Source: CAHJXF01 sp038225855
Lineage (GTDB): Bacteria > Pseudomonadota > Gammaproteobacteria > Burkholderiales > Burkholderiaceae_D
Reading direction: 5' to 3'
DNA: 64,000 nt
Assembly (NCBI GenBank): GCA_038225855.1
Contig: JBBRQU010000002.1
Location: 124,001-188,000 of the forward strand
In this document: positions 37,628 through 46,390 of the stretch, piece after piece
Layout of the letters: each line of letters starts with the position of its first letter
Numbering within the stretch: position 1 is the stretch's first letter
Made by a program: the position numbers and the translations under genes
Notes under the pieces: generated by a model
Told to the model about the DNA's origin: nothing
Databases searched by the model: none
Seen by the model: only the letters and a program-made list of their open reading frames with translations

Positions 37628-38415
37628 GGCATCGCTGACCTAGGGCCGCCGGGTTCCCGCCTTCGCGGGAACGACAAACTTTTTTTAGTCGCGCGCAGCA
37701 AGACGTTGGCGAAGGACATTCGCTTGCGCCATTGGCTCGCGTCCACGCGCTCGTCGTCGAGGATCTCGACGTCGAACCCGATGTCGAGAAGCAGCGTGCT
37801 CCATTCGTGTATCGATCGCCGATACAGGCGCGCTCGCGGATGCCCGCGCAGCGCGCAGACGAAAAGGTCCACGGCATTCGCCCATCGCGACGCCGATCGC
37901 GACGCCGATCGCGACGCCGCATCGCCCACGCGCAGCACGAGCGTGCCCGCATCACGCAGCGCTGCGTGCGCGCTGAAGAGCAGACGTTGTTGCGCCGCCG
38001 GTTCGAGGTAATGCAGCACGTCGAACAGCGTGATCACGTCGCAGGGCGCAAGGGCCTGAACATCGAACGAGCGCAGATCGGCTTCGACGATGCGCGCGCC
38101 GGGCAGCGCGATTCGTGCGCGCGCGACGTCGCTCTTCGATTGGTCGACGCCGCAATATTCATCGACGTGCGGTGCCGTGGAATCGACGCCACCGCGTCGC
38201 GCGGCCGCGAGCCACGCGCCGAGCAAGCCCTGTCCGCAGCCGAGATCGACGAGCCGTCCCGCATCGGGAATCGCGCCGAGGCGAAGCAGCGTCGTGAAGA
38301 GTGGATCGCCGCGCAGCTTGCCGCGTGCGAAGTGATAAGCGAAGCGACCGGCTGGCCTGTAGTGCGCCGCCGCGTCGGCGATCAGTCGATCGAGTGACGC
38401 GGGGTCGAGATTCAC
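37624..38415 (-). CDS. Class I SAM-dependent methyltransferase of the pigment locus
   Basis: This 263-residue protein has motif I LVDLGCGQGLLGAWLA, acidic VDQSKSD and post-I VITLFDVLHYLEP. It starts at GTG 38415, coupled (GTGA) to the deacetylase gene, and belongs to the pigment operon, where methyltransferases modify the aryl head group. The end is odd: the last 20 residues (SLSFPRRREPGG then PRSAMP) come from a REP element, and the stop overlaps the stop of the convergent inserted gene. A run of 12-bp repeats inside adds SASRSASR. Confidence 0.83.
   Translation of the reverse strand: MNLDPASLDRLIADAAAHYRPAGRFAYHFARGKLRGDPLFTTLLRLGAIPDAGRLVDLGCGQGLLGAWLAAARRGGVDSTAPHVDEYCGVDQSKSDVARARIALPGARIVEADLRSFDVQALAPCDVITLFDVLHYLEPAAQQRLLFSAHAALRDAGTLVLRVGDAASRSASRSASRWANAVDLFVCALRGHPRARLYRRSIHEWSTLLLDIGFDVEILDDERVDASQWRKRMSFANVLLRATKKSLSFPRRREPGGPRSAMP
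37646..37676. repeat. REP half-unit, family A, within the methyltransferase 3' end
   Basis: GGGTTCCCGCCTTCGCGGGA followed by ACGAC matches the second arm of the family A doublet. Read on the minus strand it encodes FPRRREP. Confidence 0.75.
37886..37920. repeat. 12-bp tandem repeat inside the methyltransferase gene
   Basis: GCGACGCCGATC occurs twice in full and a third time in part, in frame, giving a Ser-Ala-Ser-Arg repeat in the protein. It is a likely slippage site that changes length in 4-residue steps. Confidence 0.8.
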
Positions 38416-39224
38416 GCGTGCGCCGAGGCGAGCGTCACCATCGCGAAGCCGCGCTCGCGCGCCGCTGCGCCCAGCTTCGGCAATGCTTCGAGAATCACCG
38501 GCTCGCCCTCGGCGGTGCGCGCCGCGTGTCCGTCATGCAGCAACACGATATCGCCGGCCGCGAGCCCGTCGACGAGGCGCGCGGCGACCCGATCCGCATC
38601 GCGCGTCACGGTATCGAAGCCGCGCCGCGTCCAGCTGGTGAGGACGAGTCCGTGTCGCGCGAGCACCGGCTGCAGGAATACGTTGCGCAGTCCCGCGGGT
38701 GCGCGAAAGAAGCGCGGCGCAATGCCGGTCGTGTCGACGATCGCACGTTGCGCCGCGACGATTTCGCGTTCGTATGCGCCCGGTCCGAGCAGCGAAAAAT
38801 TGTGGCTGTGATGCAGGCTGTGATTCTCGATCGCATGTCCGCGCCTGACGATCTCGCGCGCCAGCGCCGCGTGTGCGATCACCCGCGAGCCGATGCAGAA
38901 GAAGGTGGCCTTCGCATCGATCGCATCGAGGACATCGAGCAGGCGCGGCGTCACTTCGGGATCGGGTCCATCGTCGATCGTGAGGGCGATCTCGTGACGC
39001 GCAATCGCGGCGGCGGGCAGGCGACGCAGATTCGGTCCGAGCCAGGTGCTGGTCGGCCACAGGCCCGCGCCGGTGATCAGCGCATGGTCGGCGACGAGCG
39101 TCGCGAGCGCCATCGGCCACCACGACGGTTGCATCGTGACCGCGCCGGCCATGAACACGTGCAGGCCGATCGACGCCTGAACGAAGGGCGTACGCGTCGA
39201 CCGCGGGGCAAGCTGGAACGTCAT
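38412..39224 (-). CDS. Polysaccharide deacetylase family protein (NodB domain)
   Basis: The 270-residue protein has two hydrophobic N-terminal stretches (about 14-60), then a NodB fold: TIDDGPDPE (Asp84-Asp85), the metal-binding ENHSLHHSHNF (His135, His138/139), RAPAG and a late LLHDG. Members remove acetyl groups from amino sugars or other acyl-amides or esters, using a metal ion. In the pigment locus it may trim a sugar carried by the polyene. It is coupled by ATGA to the exporter gene and by GTGA to the methyltransferase gene. Confidence 0.88.
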   Translation of the reverse strand: MTFQLAPRSTRTPFVQASIGLHVFMAGAVTMQPSWWPMALATLVADHALITGAGLWPTSTWLGPNLRRLPAAAIARHEIALTIDDGPDPEVTPRLLDVLDAIDAKATFFCIGSRVIAHAALAREIVRRGHAIENHSLHHSHNFSLLGPGAYEREIVAAQRAIVDTTGIAPRFFRAPAGLRNVFLQPVLARHGLVLTSWTRRGFDTVTRDADRVAARLVDGLAAGDIVLLHDGHAARTAEGEPVILEALPKLGAAARERGFAMVTLASAHA

Positions 39225-41791
39225 GGAAGCGCCACGGCAGCGGACCTCGTTCGAGTTTTCGTTGCGGCGAATACCGCCGACAGCAACAGCGCCAGTAATG
39301 CGCCGGGCGCGACCGTGGTGCCGATCGCATGCAGCACCGGGAGCGTCGAGAAGCCGAGCACGCCGAAGCCGATCACCGCGGTGAGATTGGCGACGACGAG
39401 CGAGGTCAGCAGCGCGCGATCGTCCGACCCATCGTCGGCGCCATCGTCCGCCGCCACGCGTGCATCGATTCTTGTTCGTCGATCGAAGAACAACGCGTAG
39501 TTCGAGCCGACGGCGACGATCAGCAACAAGCCCACCAGATGGAAGAGCGTGAGCGGACCTGCGAGCGCGACCTGTGCGGCCGCGACCAGCACGACCGCAA
39601 GCGCGAGCGGGATCAGGACACGGGCGAGGCGCATCGCGTCGCGCAGCACGAACGCGAGCAGCGCGACGATTGCAAGCGCGCCGAAACCCGCCATGCGCAC
39701 CGCCTCGGAGAGATAGCCTGCATACAGTTGCTGGGTTTCGGTCTTGATGTCGATCGCGCGGATCTCGACGTTCGCGTCGTCGTGAAGAGGCGCGAGCGCG
39801 GCGGTGATTCGCGCACGCGGCGCCTCGCGCCGGCCATCGTTCCCATGACCGGCTGGTACAAGCGGCGAACGCAATGCGACCAGCGCAGTCCATTGCCGCG
39901 TGGCCTCTCGATGGCCGAGGAGCGCGCGCGTGCCGATCGCAAGCGAGCTGCCTTCGAGGTCCGCGCGCACGACGAGCGGACCGCTCTTCTCGCGCGCCAC
40001 GTCTTCGAAAAATCCATCGAAGCGCGCCCTGGAAAATGGCAGGCCTTCGAGCGCCTTCGCGAAGTTCGAGCGGAGCGTCGCGTCGTCGGGCAAGGCCGCC
40101 TGTCGCGCGCGCTGCGTCGCAGCGCTGGGCAGGGTGCGAGACGGCGCATCGACGCCTGCGAGCGCGCCGTCGGCGATCAACGGAGCGAGCGCCGCGACCA
40201 CGCGCTCGCTGCCGCGCAACGCGCTCTCCTGATCGGGCGCTACGACGACGACGACATCGCGCACGTCGGGCGCACCGAGTTCGCTGCGCAAGCGCGCGTC
40301 GGTCGCCTGGTCGGCCTTGGCGACCGGGCTGAGCGATGCGAGGTCGTCGCTCCAGATGCTATCGCGATGGACGAACAACACGATGCATGCCGCGATCGCG
40401 AGTGCGACCAGCGGCCAGCGCAAGCCGGACGCGCGTGCGCTCGTCGATGCAAGGCCGCGGCCGAGCAACGGCATGGTGAGCACCGCAAAGCCAGCGGGCA
40501 TCAGGGCCGGCAGCACCCAGCGCGTGACCGACGCGGCGACGACCAGCCCGACGATCGACAGGATGCCGATCTGTGCGAGCCCGGCAAAGCCCGAGAAGAT
40601 CAGTGCCGCGAACCCGATCACCGAGGTCGCGACGCCGAGCGCGATGGTGGACCAGAAGCCTCGCGCATGCGCATCCCCATGCGCACCCGCAGGCGCACTC
40701 CCATGCACGCGCGCGTCGTCGCTGTTTGCTCTACTTTCGACGCGGCGTGAGCGCTGTACGAACAGATAGATCGCGTAGTCGACCGCTTCGCCGATCAACG
40801 TCACGCCGAAGCCCAGCGTGATGCCGTGAATCACGCCGAAGCCCGCTGCGACGACGGCCAGCCCGCACAGCGCACCCGAGATCATCGGCAACAAGCCGAG
40901 CACGAGCGCGCGCAGCGAGCGATAGACCGAGCCGAGCAAGAGCGAGACGAGCGCCGCGCCGATCAGCGAGAGGCGCTTGGCTTCGCCCTCGATGGTGTTG
41001 CGCGCGTCGACTGCGAACACGGGCGGGCCCGAGAGTACGAGACGCGCCGCGCTCACGTTCCCGCCGCCATTCGATTGCGCCTCACGCCTGGCCGCATCGA
41101 AGGCGCTGCGTACCGCGCCGATCGCGGCTTCTTGCCCATCGACGTCGGAGCCGGCGGCGCTGGTTTCGGCAAGCAGCAATGCGTGCGTCCCCGCTTGCGC
41201 ATCAAGGTGCGCGGACGGCGCGATCCACACGCCGTCGAGCAGCGGCAAGTCGCGGCCGGCGGTGAGCGCATCGACCAGGTGCACGAGCTCGGCGGTGGGA
41301 TCGCGCGCGATCAGCGGCTGCAACATCAGGCCGGCCGACGACGAGAGCAGGTCGAGGGTTTCGTTCAACGCATCGTGCAAACCGGTTGCGGTGAAAAGCT
41401 CGGGCGTGACGCGATCGCTCAACAGATAGCGATGGTTCAAGAGCAGCTCGCGGTCGCGCGATGCGGTGGGGGTCTCGCCGTTGTTGATCGAGAGGAAAAG
41501 CTGGTCGCCGCGCAGAGTCGCGGCGGTCTTGCGCGACAGGCTGGCGAGCGCGGCGTCGGAGATGGGCTGTCCGCGCGGCTCTCCGCCGCTATCGATCGCG
41601 ATCAGGATCAGATGCGAAGCCGGGCCTTCACGAAGTTGATCGATCAGCAGCGCCTGCTCGCGCGTCGGCTTGCTCGGTAGGAAGGCCGACAGATCGGCCG
41701 TGAAGCGCGCACGCGCGATCACGACGATTGCGACCACCAGGACCGCGAGCCACAGCGCGACCGCGAGGCGCCGCTGCGCGCGGCTCGTCAC
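39221..41791 (-). CDS. MMPL/RND-superfamily exporter of the pigment locus
   Basis: The 856-residue inner-membrane protein has a first helix (LAVALWLAVLVVAIVVIARA), a large periplasmic domain, a bundle of helices around SLIGAALVSLLLGSVYRSLRAL, a second periplasmic domain and a second bundle. This is the MMPL lipid-exporter layout. Aryl-polyene loci encode one such protein, thought to flip or export the polyene lipid. It starts at GTG 41791, 10 bp after the LolA-like gene, and ends with an ATGA overlap into the deacetylase gene. Confidence 0.9.
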   Translation of the reverse strand: MTSRAQRRLAVALWLAVLVVAIVVIARARFTADLSAFLPSKPTREQALLIDQLREGPASHLILIAIDSGGEPRGQPISDAALASLSRKTAATLRGDQLFLSINNGETPTASRDRELLLNHRYLLSDRVTPELFTATGLHDALNETLDLLSSSAGLMLQPLIARDPTAELVHLVDALTAGRDLPLLDGVWIAPSAHLDAQAGTHALLLAETSAAGSDVDGQEAAIGAVRSAFDAARREAQSNGGGNVSAARLVLSGPPVFAVDARNTIEGEAKRLSLIGAALVSLLLGSVYRSLRALVLGLLPMISGALCGLAVVAAGFGVIHGITLGFGVTLIGEAVDYAIYLFVQRSRRVESRANSDDARVHGSAPAGAHGDAHARGFWSTIALGVATSVIGFAALIFSGFAGLAQIGILSIVGLVVAASVTRWVLPALMPAGFAVLTMPLLGRGLASTSARASGLRWPLVALAIAACIVLFVHRDSIWSDDLASLSPVAKADQATDARLRSELGAPDVRDVVVVVAPDQESALRGSERVVAALAPLIADGALAGVDAPSRTLPSAATQRARQAALPDDATLRSNFAKALEGLPFSRARFDGFFEDVAREKSGPLVVRADLEGSSLAIGTRALLGHREATRQWTALVALRSPLVPAGHGNDGRREAPRARITAALAPLHDDANVEIRAIDIKTETQQLYAGYLSEAVRMAGFGALAIVALLAFVLRDAMRLARVLIPLALAVVLVAAAQVALAGPLTLFHLVGLLLIVAVGSNYALFFDRRTRIDARVAADDGADDGSDDRALLTSLVVANLTAVIGFGVLGFSTLPVLHAIGTTVAPGALLALLLSAVFAATKTRTRSAAVALP

Positions 41792-41801
41792 AAGAGGCGC
41801 C

Positions 41802-42425
41802 TCATGATGGCGCGTCGGCCTTCGCCGTGATGGTCGTCACCGAGCGATTGCCGTCGGCCTGAAGGACCTCGATCGCATCGATGCGCTTGTCGTGTCCGGT
41901 CACGGTCACGCGGCTCACGAGTACCGCGATCTTCGGGTCAGAAGGCAACAGCGTGAGCCGCCAGAGCGCTGGCGACCCATCGACTACGACGCGATAGTCG
42001 CGCGACAGCGCATCGAGATCGCCCGCCAGGGTGGCGCGGATGCTTTCGGTGAACGCCGCGACTTCGGGGAAAGACGCGAGCGCGATGCTGTGCCTGGCGC
42101 CGTTGCGTTCGACCGTCAGCGTCCCGCCGTCGACGATCAGCAGCTCGGGTTTGGGCTTGGTGGTTCGCTTCTCGAGCCGCGACGGCGCGACGAACAGGAG
42201 TTCGCCCGACGACTCGAGCGGACGATCGAGTGATGCGAGATATTTTTTCTCGACGAAGTCGGCACGGCTCGCCTTGTTTGCGGCGAGGCTCAGCATTAAC
42301 TGCTTTGCCGTGAAGGGTTCGGCCGCAATCGACGCGGCTGTTGCGCAGACCGGGGCTGCGAACACTAGCGCGCCCGCGAGCATGAACGCGAACCCGACCG
42401 ACGCGATCGACGCGCAGGCGCGCAT
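41802..42425 (-). CDS. LolA-like outer-membrane lipoprotein carrier
   Basis: The 207-residue protein has a signal peptide (about 1-28) and a LolA/LolB-type half-barrel: FTAKQLMLSLAANKASRADF, VEKKYLASLDRPLESSGELL and VERNGARHSI. Members linked to aryl-polyene loci probably carry the hydrophobic product across the periplasm, handing over from the MMPL exporter encoded next. ATG 42425 is chosen for the signal peptide; it lies 4 bp after the acyltransferase stop, with no clear Shine-Dalgarno, suggesting coupling. Confidence 0.85.
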   Translation of the reverse strand: MRACASIASVGFAFMLAGALVFAAPVCATAASIAAEPFTAKQLMLSLAANKASRADFVEKKYLASLDRPLESSGELLFVAPSRLEKRTTKPKPELLIVDGGTLTVERNGARHSIALASFPEVAAFTESIRATLAGDLDALSRDYRVVVDGSPALWRLTLLPSDPKIAVLVSRVTVTGHDKRIDAIEVLQADGNRSVTTITAKADAPS

Positions 42426-42429
42426 GGCG

Positions 42430-43416
42430 TCAGCGCCGTCGCGATGCACGACGCTCGGCCTGATAGGTGCCAGGTTGTTCGGCATCGTTCCAATAGTCAT
42501 AGAAGTTGAACCAGTTGTAGGGCGCGCTCTTGCTGAAGTGTTCGAGCCTCGCGACGTAGCGTTCGATGGCGGTGGCTATCGCTGCGTTCACCGTGGCGGC
42601 GCGGTCCGCGCCGGCGGCCAGGCTCTCGTCCGAAAAATCGAACAGGTTTTCGTAGTGGATCTCGTAGCGATTGCCGCCGCAATACAGCCCGATGATGAAG
42701 ATGACGGGGCGCCGGAGCATCGCGGCCATGCGGAACGGGCCGGTCGGGATCGACACGCGGCCGCCGAGCAGCGTTGCCTCGTGAACCGCGTTGCTGCCCG
42801 ATTCTTCGGCGAGCGTGCGGTCGGGCAGCATGCCGACGAATCCGCCGTCGTCGAGCGCGCGCTTGACGCGCAGCATCGAGTCGACGCGACCCAGAGGGAT
42901 GACCGATTCGGAGAGGCGCGGATTGATCGCCGCGAGAACGCGGTTCAGTTGCCGTGCGTTGTTTTCGTACATGACCACCGACAAGCGCAGGTCGGGTTCG
43001 TCGCGGCCCGCAGCGCGGATCGCTTCGAAACTTCCGATGTGCGAACCGAAAACGAATGCACCGCGTCGTACCCGCAGTCCCTCGTGCATGGCTGCGCGCA
43101 CTTCGTCGCGACCGATCACGGTGATCGAAAAATGATCATTGCGGTCGTTGAGAAAGTAGAGCCGATCGAGCGTTACGGACGCGAAGCAGAACACATGGCG
43201 AAAGCCGTCGAGCAGAGTCGCCTCGCGCCCCAGCACGCGCTTGATGTAGTCGCGCGAAGCCGCGCGCGCCGCGCCGCCGGCGAAGACGAAATACCAGGCG
43301 ATCGGATAGAGCAGGAGGCGCGCGACGCGGCGGCCCAGGCGCAGCGCGACCCACGTGAACAATGACAGGATCGCCGGGTTGCCGCGTTCGCGTTGGGTGG
43401 TCCAGATGGCTGCCAT
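42430..43416 (-). CDS. LpxL/HtrB-family acyltransferase
   Basis: The 328-residue protein has a membrane-proximal N terminus and the lauroyl-transferase-like active site GSHIGSFEA (HX4E), a later PDRT and the family ending NWFNFYDYW. LpxL-type enzymes move an acyl chain from ACP to a lipid acceptor. In xanthomonadin and aryl-polyene loci an acyltransferase of this type is thought to attach the polyene to its lipid anchor. It is 11 bp from the ApeI-like gene and 4 bp from the LolA-like gene. Confidence 0.88.
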   Translation of the reverse strand: MAAIWTTQRERGNPAILSLFTWVALRLGRRVARLLLYPIAWYFVFAGGAARAASRDYIKRVLGREATLLDGFRHVFCFASVTLDRLYFLNDRNDHFSITVIGRDEVRAAMHEGLRVRRGAFVFGSHIGSFEAIRAAGRDEPDLRLSVVMYENNARQLNRVLAAINPRLSESVIPLGRVDSMLRVKRALDDGGFVGMLPDRTLAEESGSNAVHEATLLGGRVSIPTGPFRMAAMLRRPVIFIIGLYCGGNRYEIHYENLFDFSDESLAAGADRAATVNAAIATAIERYVARLEHFSKSAPYNWFNFYDYWNDAEQPGTYQAERRASRRR

Positions 43417-43427
43417 GCGTTGCCTCG

Positions 43428-43820
43428 CTATGCGCTGTCAACGCGCGAGACGGGCAAGTCGAATGACACGGAGCCTGTCATGGCGAGTCGTTCGTTCGCG
43501 CTCGTGCCCGCGAAGAGGCGCAGTGCATAGCGGGGCGAGGGCGCGCCCGGAGCGCTCGGGGGCCTGGTCGTGGCTTCGACTTCGAGCCGCAGCGCTTCAC
43601 CAGGGCCGACCGGCGACAGGAATTTTGCGGAGACGATCCTGCAGATCATGGCAGCGATCGTCTCTTCATCGATGCCGAAGGTCGCGGCCATCGTCGTTGC
43701 AATCGCGCGCAGAGACTGGTCGAGCAGCACCACGCCGGGCACCACCGGCCGGGAAGGAAAGTGACCGACGAATGCCGGATGCGCGGCGTCGATGGCAAGG
43801 GCGAGCTCGGTCATCGTCAC
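43428..43820 (-). CDS. Hotdog dehydratase, ApeI-like
   Basis: This 130-residue protein carries HPAFVGHFPSRPVVPGVVLL, the FabZ-like helix and active-site loop, and belongs to the ApeI group. With the ApeP-like protein (33051-33548) it should form the dehydratase that turns each 3-hydroxyacyl-ACP into the trans-enoyl form kept in the polyene. Starts at GTG 43820, overlapping the AMP-ligase stop as GTGA; ATG 43814 is an alternative. Confidence 0.86.
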   Translation of the reverse strand: MTMTELALAIDAAHPAFVGHFPSRPVVPGVVLLDQSLRAIATTMAATFGIDEETIAAMICRIVSAKFLSPVGPGEALRLEVEATTRPPSAPGAPSPRYALRLFAGTSANERLAMTGSVSFDLPVSRVDSA

Positions 43821-45271
43821 GCAGTGCGCTGGTCGGGAATCGATGGGGTCGCGCCCGCGCTCGGCGACAGGGTCGCCGAGAGGGCCGCGTCAGCGCGGGG
43901 CTGCATCACGAGCGACTCGAGCACCGCCCGCGTGAGCTTGCCGGTGTCGTTGCGGGGAAGATGCTCGACGAAATGAATCGGTCGCGGCAGGAAGAGCGCG
44001 TCGATGCGCAGGCGCAAGGCCGAGAGCAATCGCTGCGCGTCGAGCGTCGGCGCCACCACGACGGCAACGAGCCGCGTCACGCCATCGCCGATCGTGTCGT
44101 TTGCCTCGGGCATGAAGAACGCTCCGTCGATCACGCCCTCGATCGCGTTCAGTTGCACGTTCAGATAGCCGAGCGATGTACGCTTGCCGGCGACGTTCAC
44201 CAGGTCGGCCGATCGACCCACGAGCTCGAAGCGCCGCGAGACCTCGAAGTCGGATGCGAGCTCGATCATGTCGGCAAGCGGCGTCGGTTGATCCACATGG
44301 CCTCGGCTCGCAAGGGTGTTGCCGCCATCGACCTCGAGCGTCACGTTGCCCAGCAGATGCCAGCGCAAATCGGCGGTGGGTCGTCGCGACGCGAGCTGAC
44401 CGGTCTCGGTGCAGCCGTAGATTTCCGAGACCGGCGCGCCGAAGCGCTGCTCGGCCTCGCAAGCGAGCGCCAGCGACAGCGGCGCGGTGGCGCAAAGAAC
44501 CAGATCGACGGTGGGCAATGCGAGCACATTTTGCGACAGCGCGGTCAACAGCGTGCGCAGATGAAACGGCGTCGTGACCAGCATGCGTCGAGTGGGGATG
44601 CGCTCGAGCGCGGCCACGATGTCGGCCGGAAAGAAGGGACGCTCGCCCACCATCGCCGTGGCGCTTTGCCATGCGAGCAGCACCGACGATTCGAAGCCGA
44701 ACATGTGCTGCGGCGGGACGGTCGCGACGATCGCCAGCGCAGCACCGGCACGGTCGATGCCGAGGCGCAGGGCTTCGGAGCGGACATTCTCGACCAGCGA
44801 TCCCCAGCGCTTCGTGTGCGGCGTGGGAGCGCCGGTGGAACCCGAAGTGAAGACGCAGGCGATCGTCTGATCGACGGGCACGAGAGGCACCGGTCGAGCT
44901 TCGCTCGAGCCGCGCGTTGCGGGCGCGTCGTCGCACAGGACTTGCGGCAGATCGATGTCGGGCCGGGGCGCTTCGGCGAGGCAATAGACGTCGGCGAATC
45001 GCGCGCTCAACTGCCGCACGGTCTCGGCGTGTGTCGAAGGCGGCATGAGCGTGACCTGTCGGCGCACGATCGCCGCGGCCAGGCTGACGGCGAAGCGATA
45101 GCGATCCGCGCAGATATTGAGCACGTGTCCCCGGTTGGGCAGCGTGCTCGCGAGCGTCGCCACATCGTCGAGAAACCGGGCGCGCGAAATCGCGATGCCG
45201 TGACGCCACGCGAACGGTGCATCGAACGACGTCGACTGATCGGTATGCAGAAGAGGAAGGCTCGCGCTCAT
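43817..45271 (-). CDS. AMP-dependent acyl/aryl synthetase (ApeH-like)
   Basis: The 484-residue adenylate-forming enzyme has the phosphate loop FTSGSTGAPTPH, PPQHMFGFE, the YGCTETGQLASRR core and the C-terminal LPRNDTGKLTR lysine. It should activate an aromatic acid (a hydroxybenzoate or coumarate-type starter) as AMP ester and load it on the ACP. No enzyme that makes the starter is in the window. The frame extends upstream in the membrane-protein shadow; ATG 45271 is the sensible start. Confidence 0.88.
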   Translation of the reverse strand: MSASLPLLHTDQSTSFDAPFAWRHGIAISRARFLDDVATLASTLPNRGHVLNICADRYRFAVSLAAAIVRRQVTLMPPSTHAETVRQLSARFADVYCLAEAPRPDIDLPQVLCDDAPATRGSSEARPVPLVPVDQTIACVFTSGSTGAPTPHTKRWGSLVENVRSEALRLGIDRAGAALAIVATVPPQHMFGFESSVLLAWQSATAMVGERPFFPADIVAALERIPTRRMLVTTPFHLRTLLTALSQNVLALPTVDLVLCATAPLSLALACEAEQRFGAPVSEIYGCTETGQLASRRPTADLRWHLLGNVTLEVDGGNTLASRGHVDQPTPLADMIELASDFEVSRRFELVGRSADLVNVAGKRTSLGYLNVQLNAIEGVIDGAFFMPEANDTIGDGVTRLVAVVVAPTLDAQRLLSALRLRIDALFLPRPIHFVEHLPRNDTGKLTRAVLESLVMQPRADAALSATLSPSAGATPSIPDQRTA

Positions 45272-45282
45272 CGAGCTATGCG

Positions 45283-45942
45283 TCAGGAAGCGCGATGCAT
45301 GAATGCGCGCATCGTCGCCCATACGGAAACGTGTTCGACATCGCGCAGCACGCGCACGCGCACCGCGTATTCGATGACGAACATCGTCACCGTCAACGGC
45401 CACACCAGCACGTTGACGAAGAGCGACCAGGCCTCGCGCGACTGCGTGAAGAAAAGCACGGTCGAGATCGCGGCGATGGCAACGAAATAGATCGCCCACC
45501 CCGCGGTGACCGCACGCGTGTAGGGGACGACGACGGCGGGCATGTTGCCGCCGCGCACGACGCGCGCGAGCTTCGTCACGAGCGCTTCGCGTCCCGGTCG
45601 CAAGGTGGTCGCAAAGACCAGAGCGAGCAACAGGTTGAACGCGAAGTTTTCGAGAAACACGACGCGATCGACTCGCGATGCGAGCGCGTCGCCGAAGCGC
45701 CAGAAGACGACGCCGGCGACGAGCGCGACGACCGGCAGCAGCCAGAAACGTCTGCTCCTCGCGCACAGAGAGACGCCTGCGAAGGCCAACGGCGCGAGCG
45801 CGAGCGCGAGCGCCACGCGAGGCATGGCTTGCTCGGCGATCAGCAGATGAAGCGCGAAGCAATACGCGACCAGGACGGCCACGACCGCGACGGTGGCGAT
45901 CACGTCGCGTCGCGAGGGCGATGATGAAGCGGAAGCCGTCAT
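45283..45942 (-). CDS. COG4648 family membrane protein (ApeG-like)
   Basis: The 219-residue protein has about six hydrophobic helices (for example IATVAVVAVLVAYCFALHLL and LPVVALVAGVVFWRFG) and the C-terminal helix-hairpin FVNVLVWPLTVTMFVIEYAV. This family is almost confined to aryl-polyene and related fatty-acid-like loci; its role in the membrane is unknown. It lies between the ACP and AMP-ligase genes, 11 bp from the latter. Confidence 0.82.
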   Translation of the reverse strand: MTASASSSPSRRDVIATVAVVAVLVAYCFALHLLIAEQAMPRVALALALAPLAFAGVSLCARSRRFWLLPVVALVAGVVFWRFGDALASRVDRVVFLENFAFNLLLALVFATTLRPGREALVTKLARVVRGGNMPAVVVPYTRAVTAGWAIYFVAIAAISTVLFFTQSREAWSLFVNVLVWPLTVTMFVIEYAVRVRVLRDVEHVSVWATMRAFMHRAS

Positions 45943-46020
45943 TCGAAGTGCCTGAAGAGGATGACGGTGGGGCGACGAGGGCGCGACAGCCGCGCTGAAG
46001 AGGCGCCGGACGCTTCGCGC

Positions 46021-46365
46021 CTATTTGGTTCGATGCGTGGCGATATGGGACACGAGACTTCCGAGCGACTGAAATATCCGCACATTGTTCTCGTCGTCAG
46101 ACCGCAATTGAAAGCCGTATTTCTTCGATACCACGAGCGCGATCTCGAGGATGTCGATCGAGTCGAGTCCGAGACCTTCGCCGTAGAGCGGCGCCTCGGC
46201 GGCGATCTCTTCGGGACGGGTTTCGAGGTTGAGCGCCTCGACGATCAGTTGCGCGACTTCGCGCTCGAGCGCCTGGTTGTCGCCGCCCCGAGATGCGTCG
46301 CTGGTTGCCGCGGGTGCGTTCGCAGTGGCGTCCGCCTCTTCTTGCTGAATAGTGGTTTGCATCAT
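46021..46365 (-). CDS. Acyl carrier protein of the pigment locus
   Basis: This 114-residue ACP has an acidic, Ala-rich N-terminal extension of about 30 residues and a carrier core with the phosphopantetheine site LGLDSIDILEIAL (Ser69). It carries the aryl starter and growing chain. It is the first gene of the minus-strand arm; the promoter should lie in 46366-46746, which it shares divergently with the receptor gene. Only one carrier is present, whereas many aryl-polyene loci have two. Confidence 0.9.
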   Translation of the reverse strand: MMQTTIQQEEADATANAPAATSDASRGGDNQALEREVAQLIVEALNLETRPEEIAAEAPLYGEGLGLDSIDILEIALVVSKKYGFQLRSDDENNVRIFQSLGSLVSHIATHRTK

Positions 46366-46390
46366 CCGTGCTGCTCAATGTCCTGTGCGG

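Noticed and set aside
37886..37920. Short CRISPR-like repeats
   Set aside because: They are contiguous 12-mers without spacers, in frame within a methyltransferase gene.
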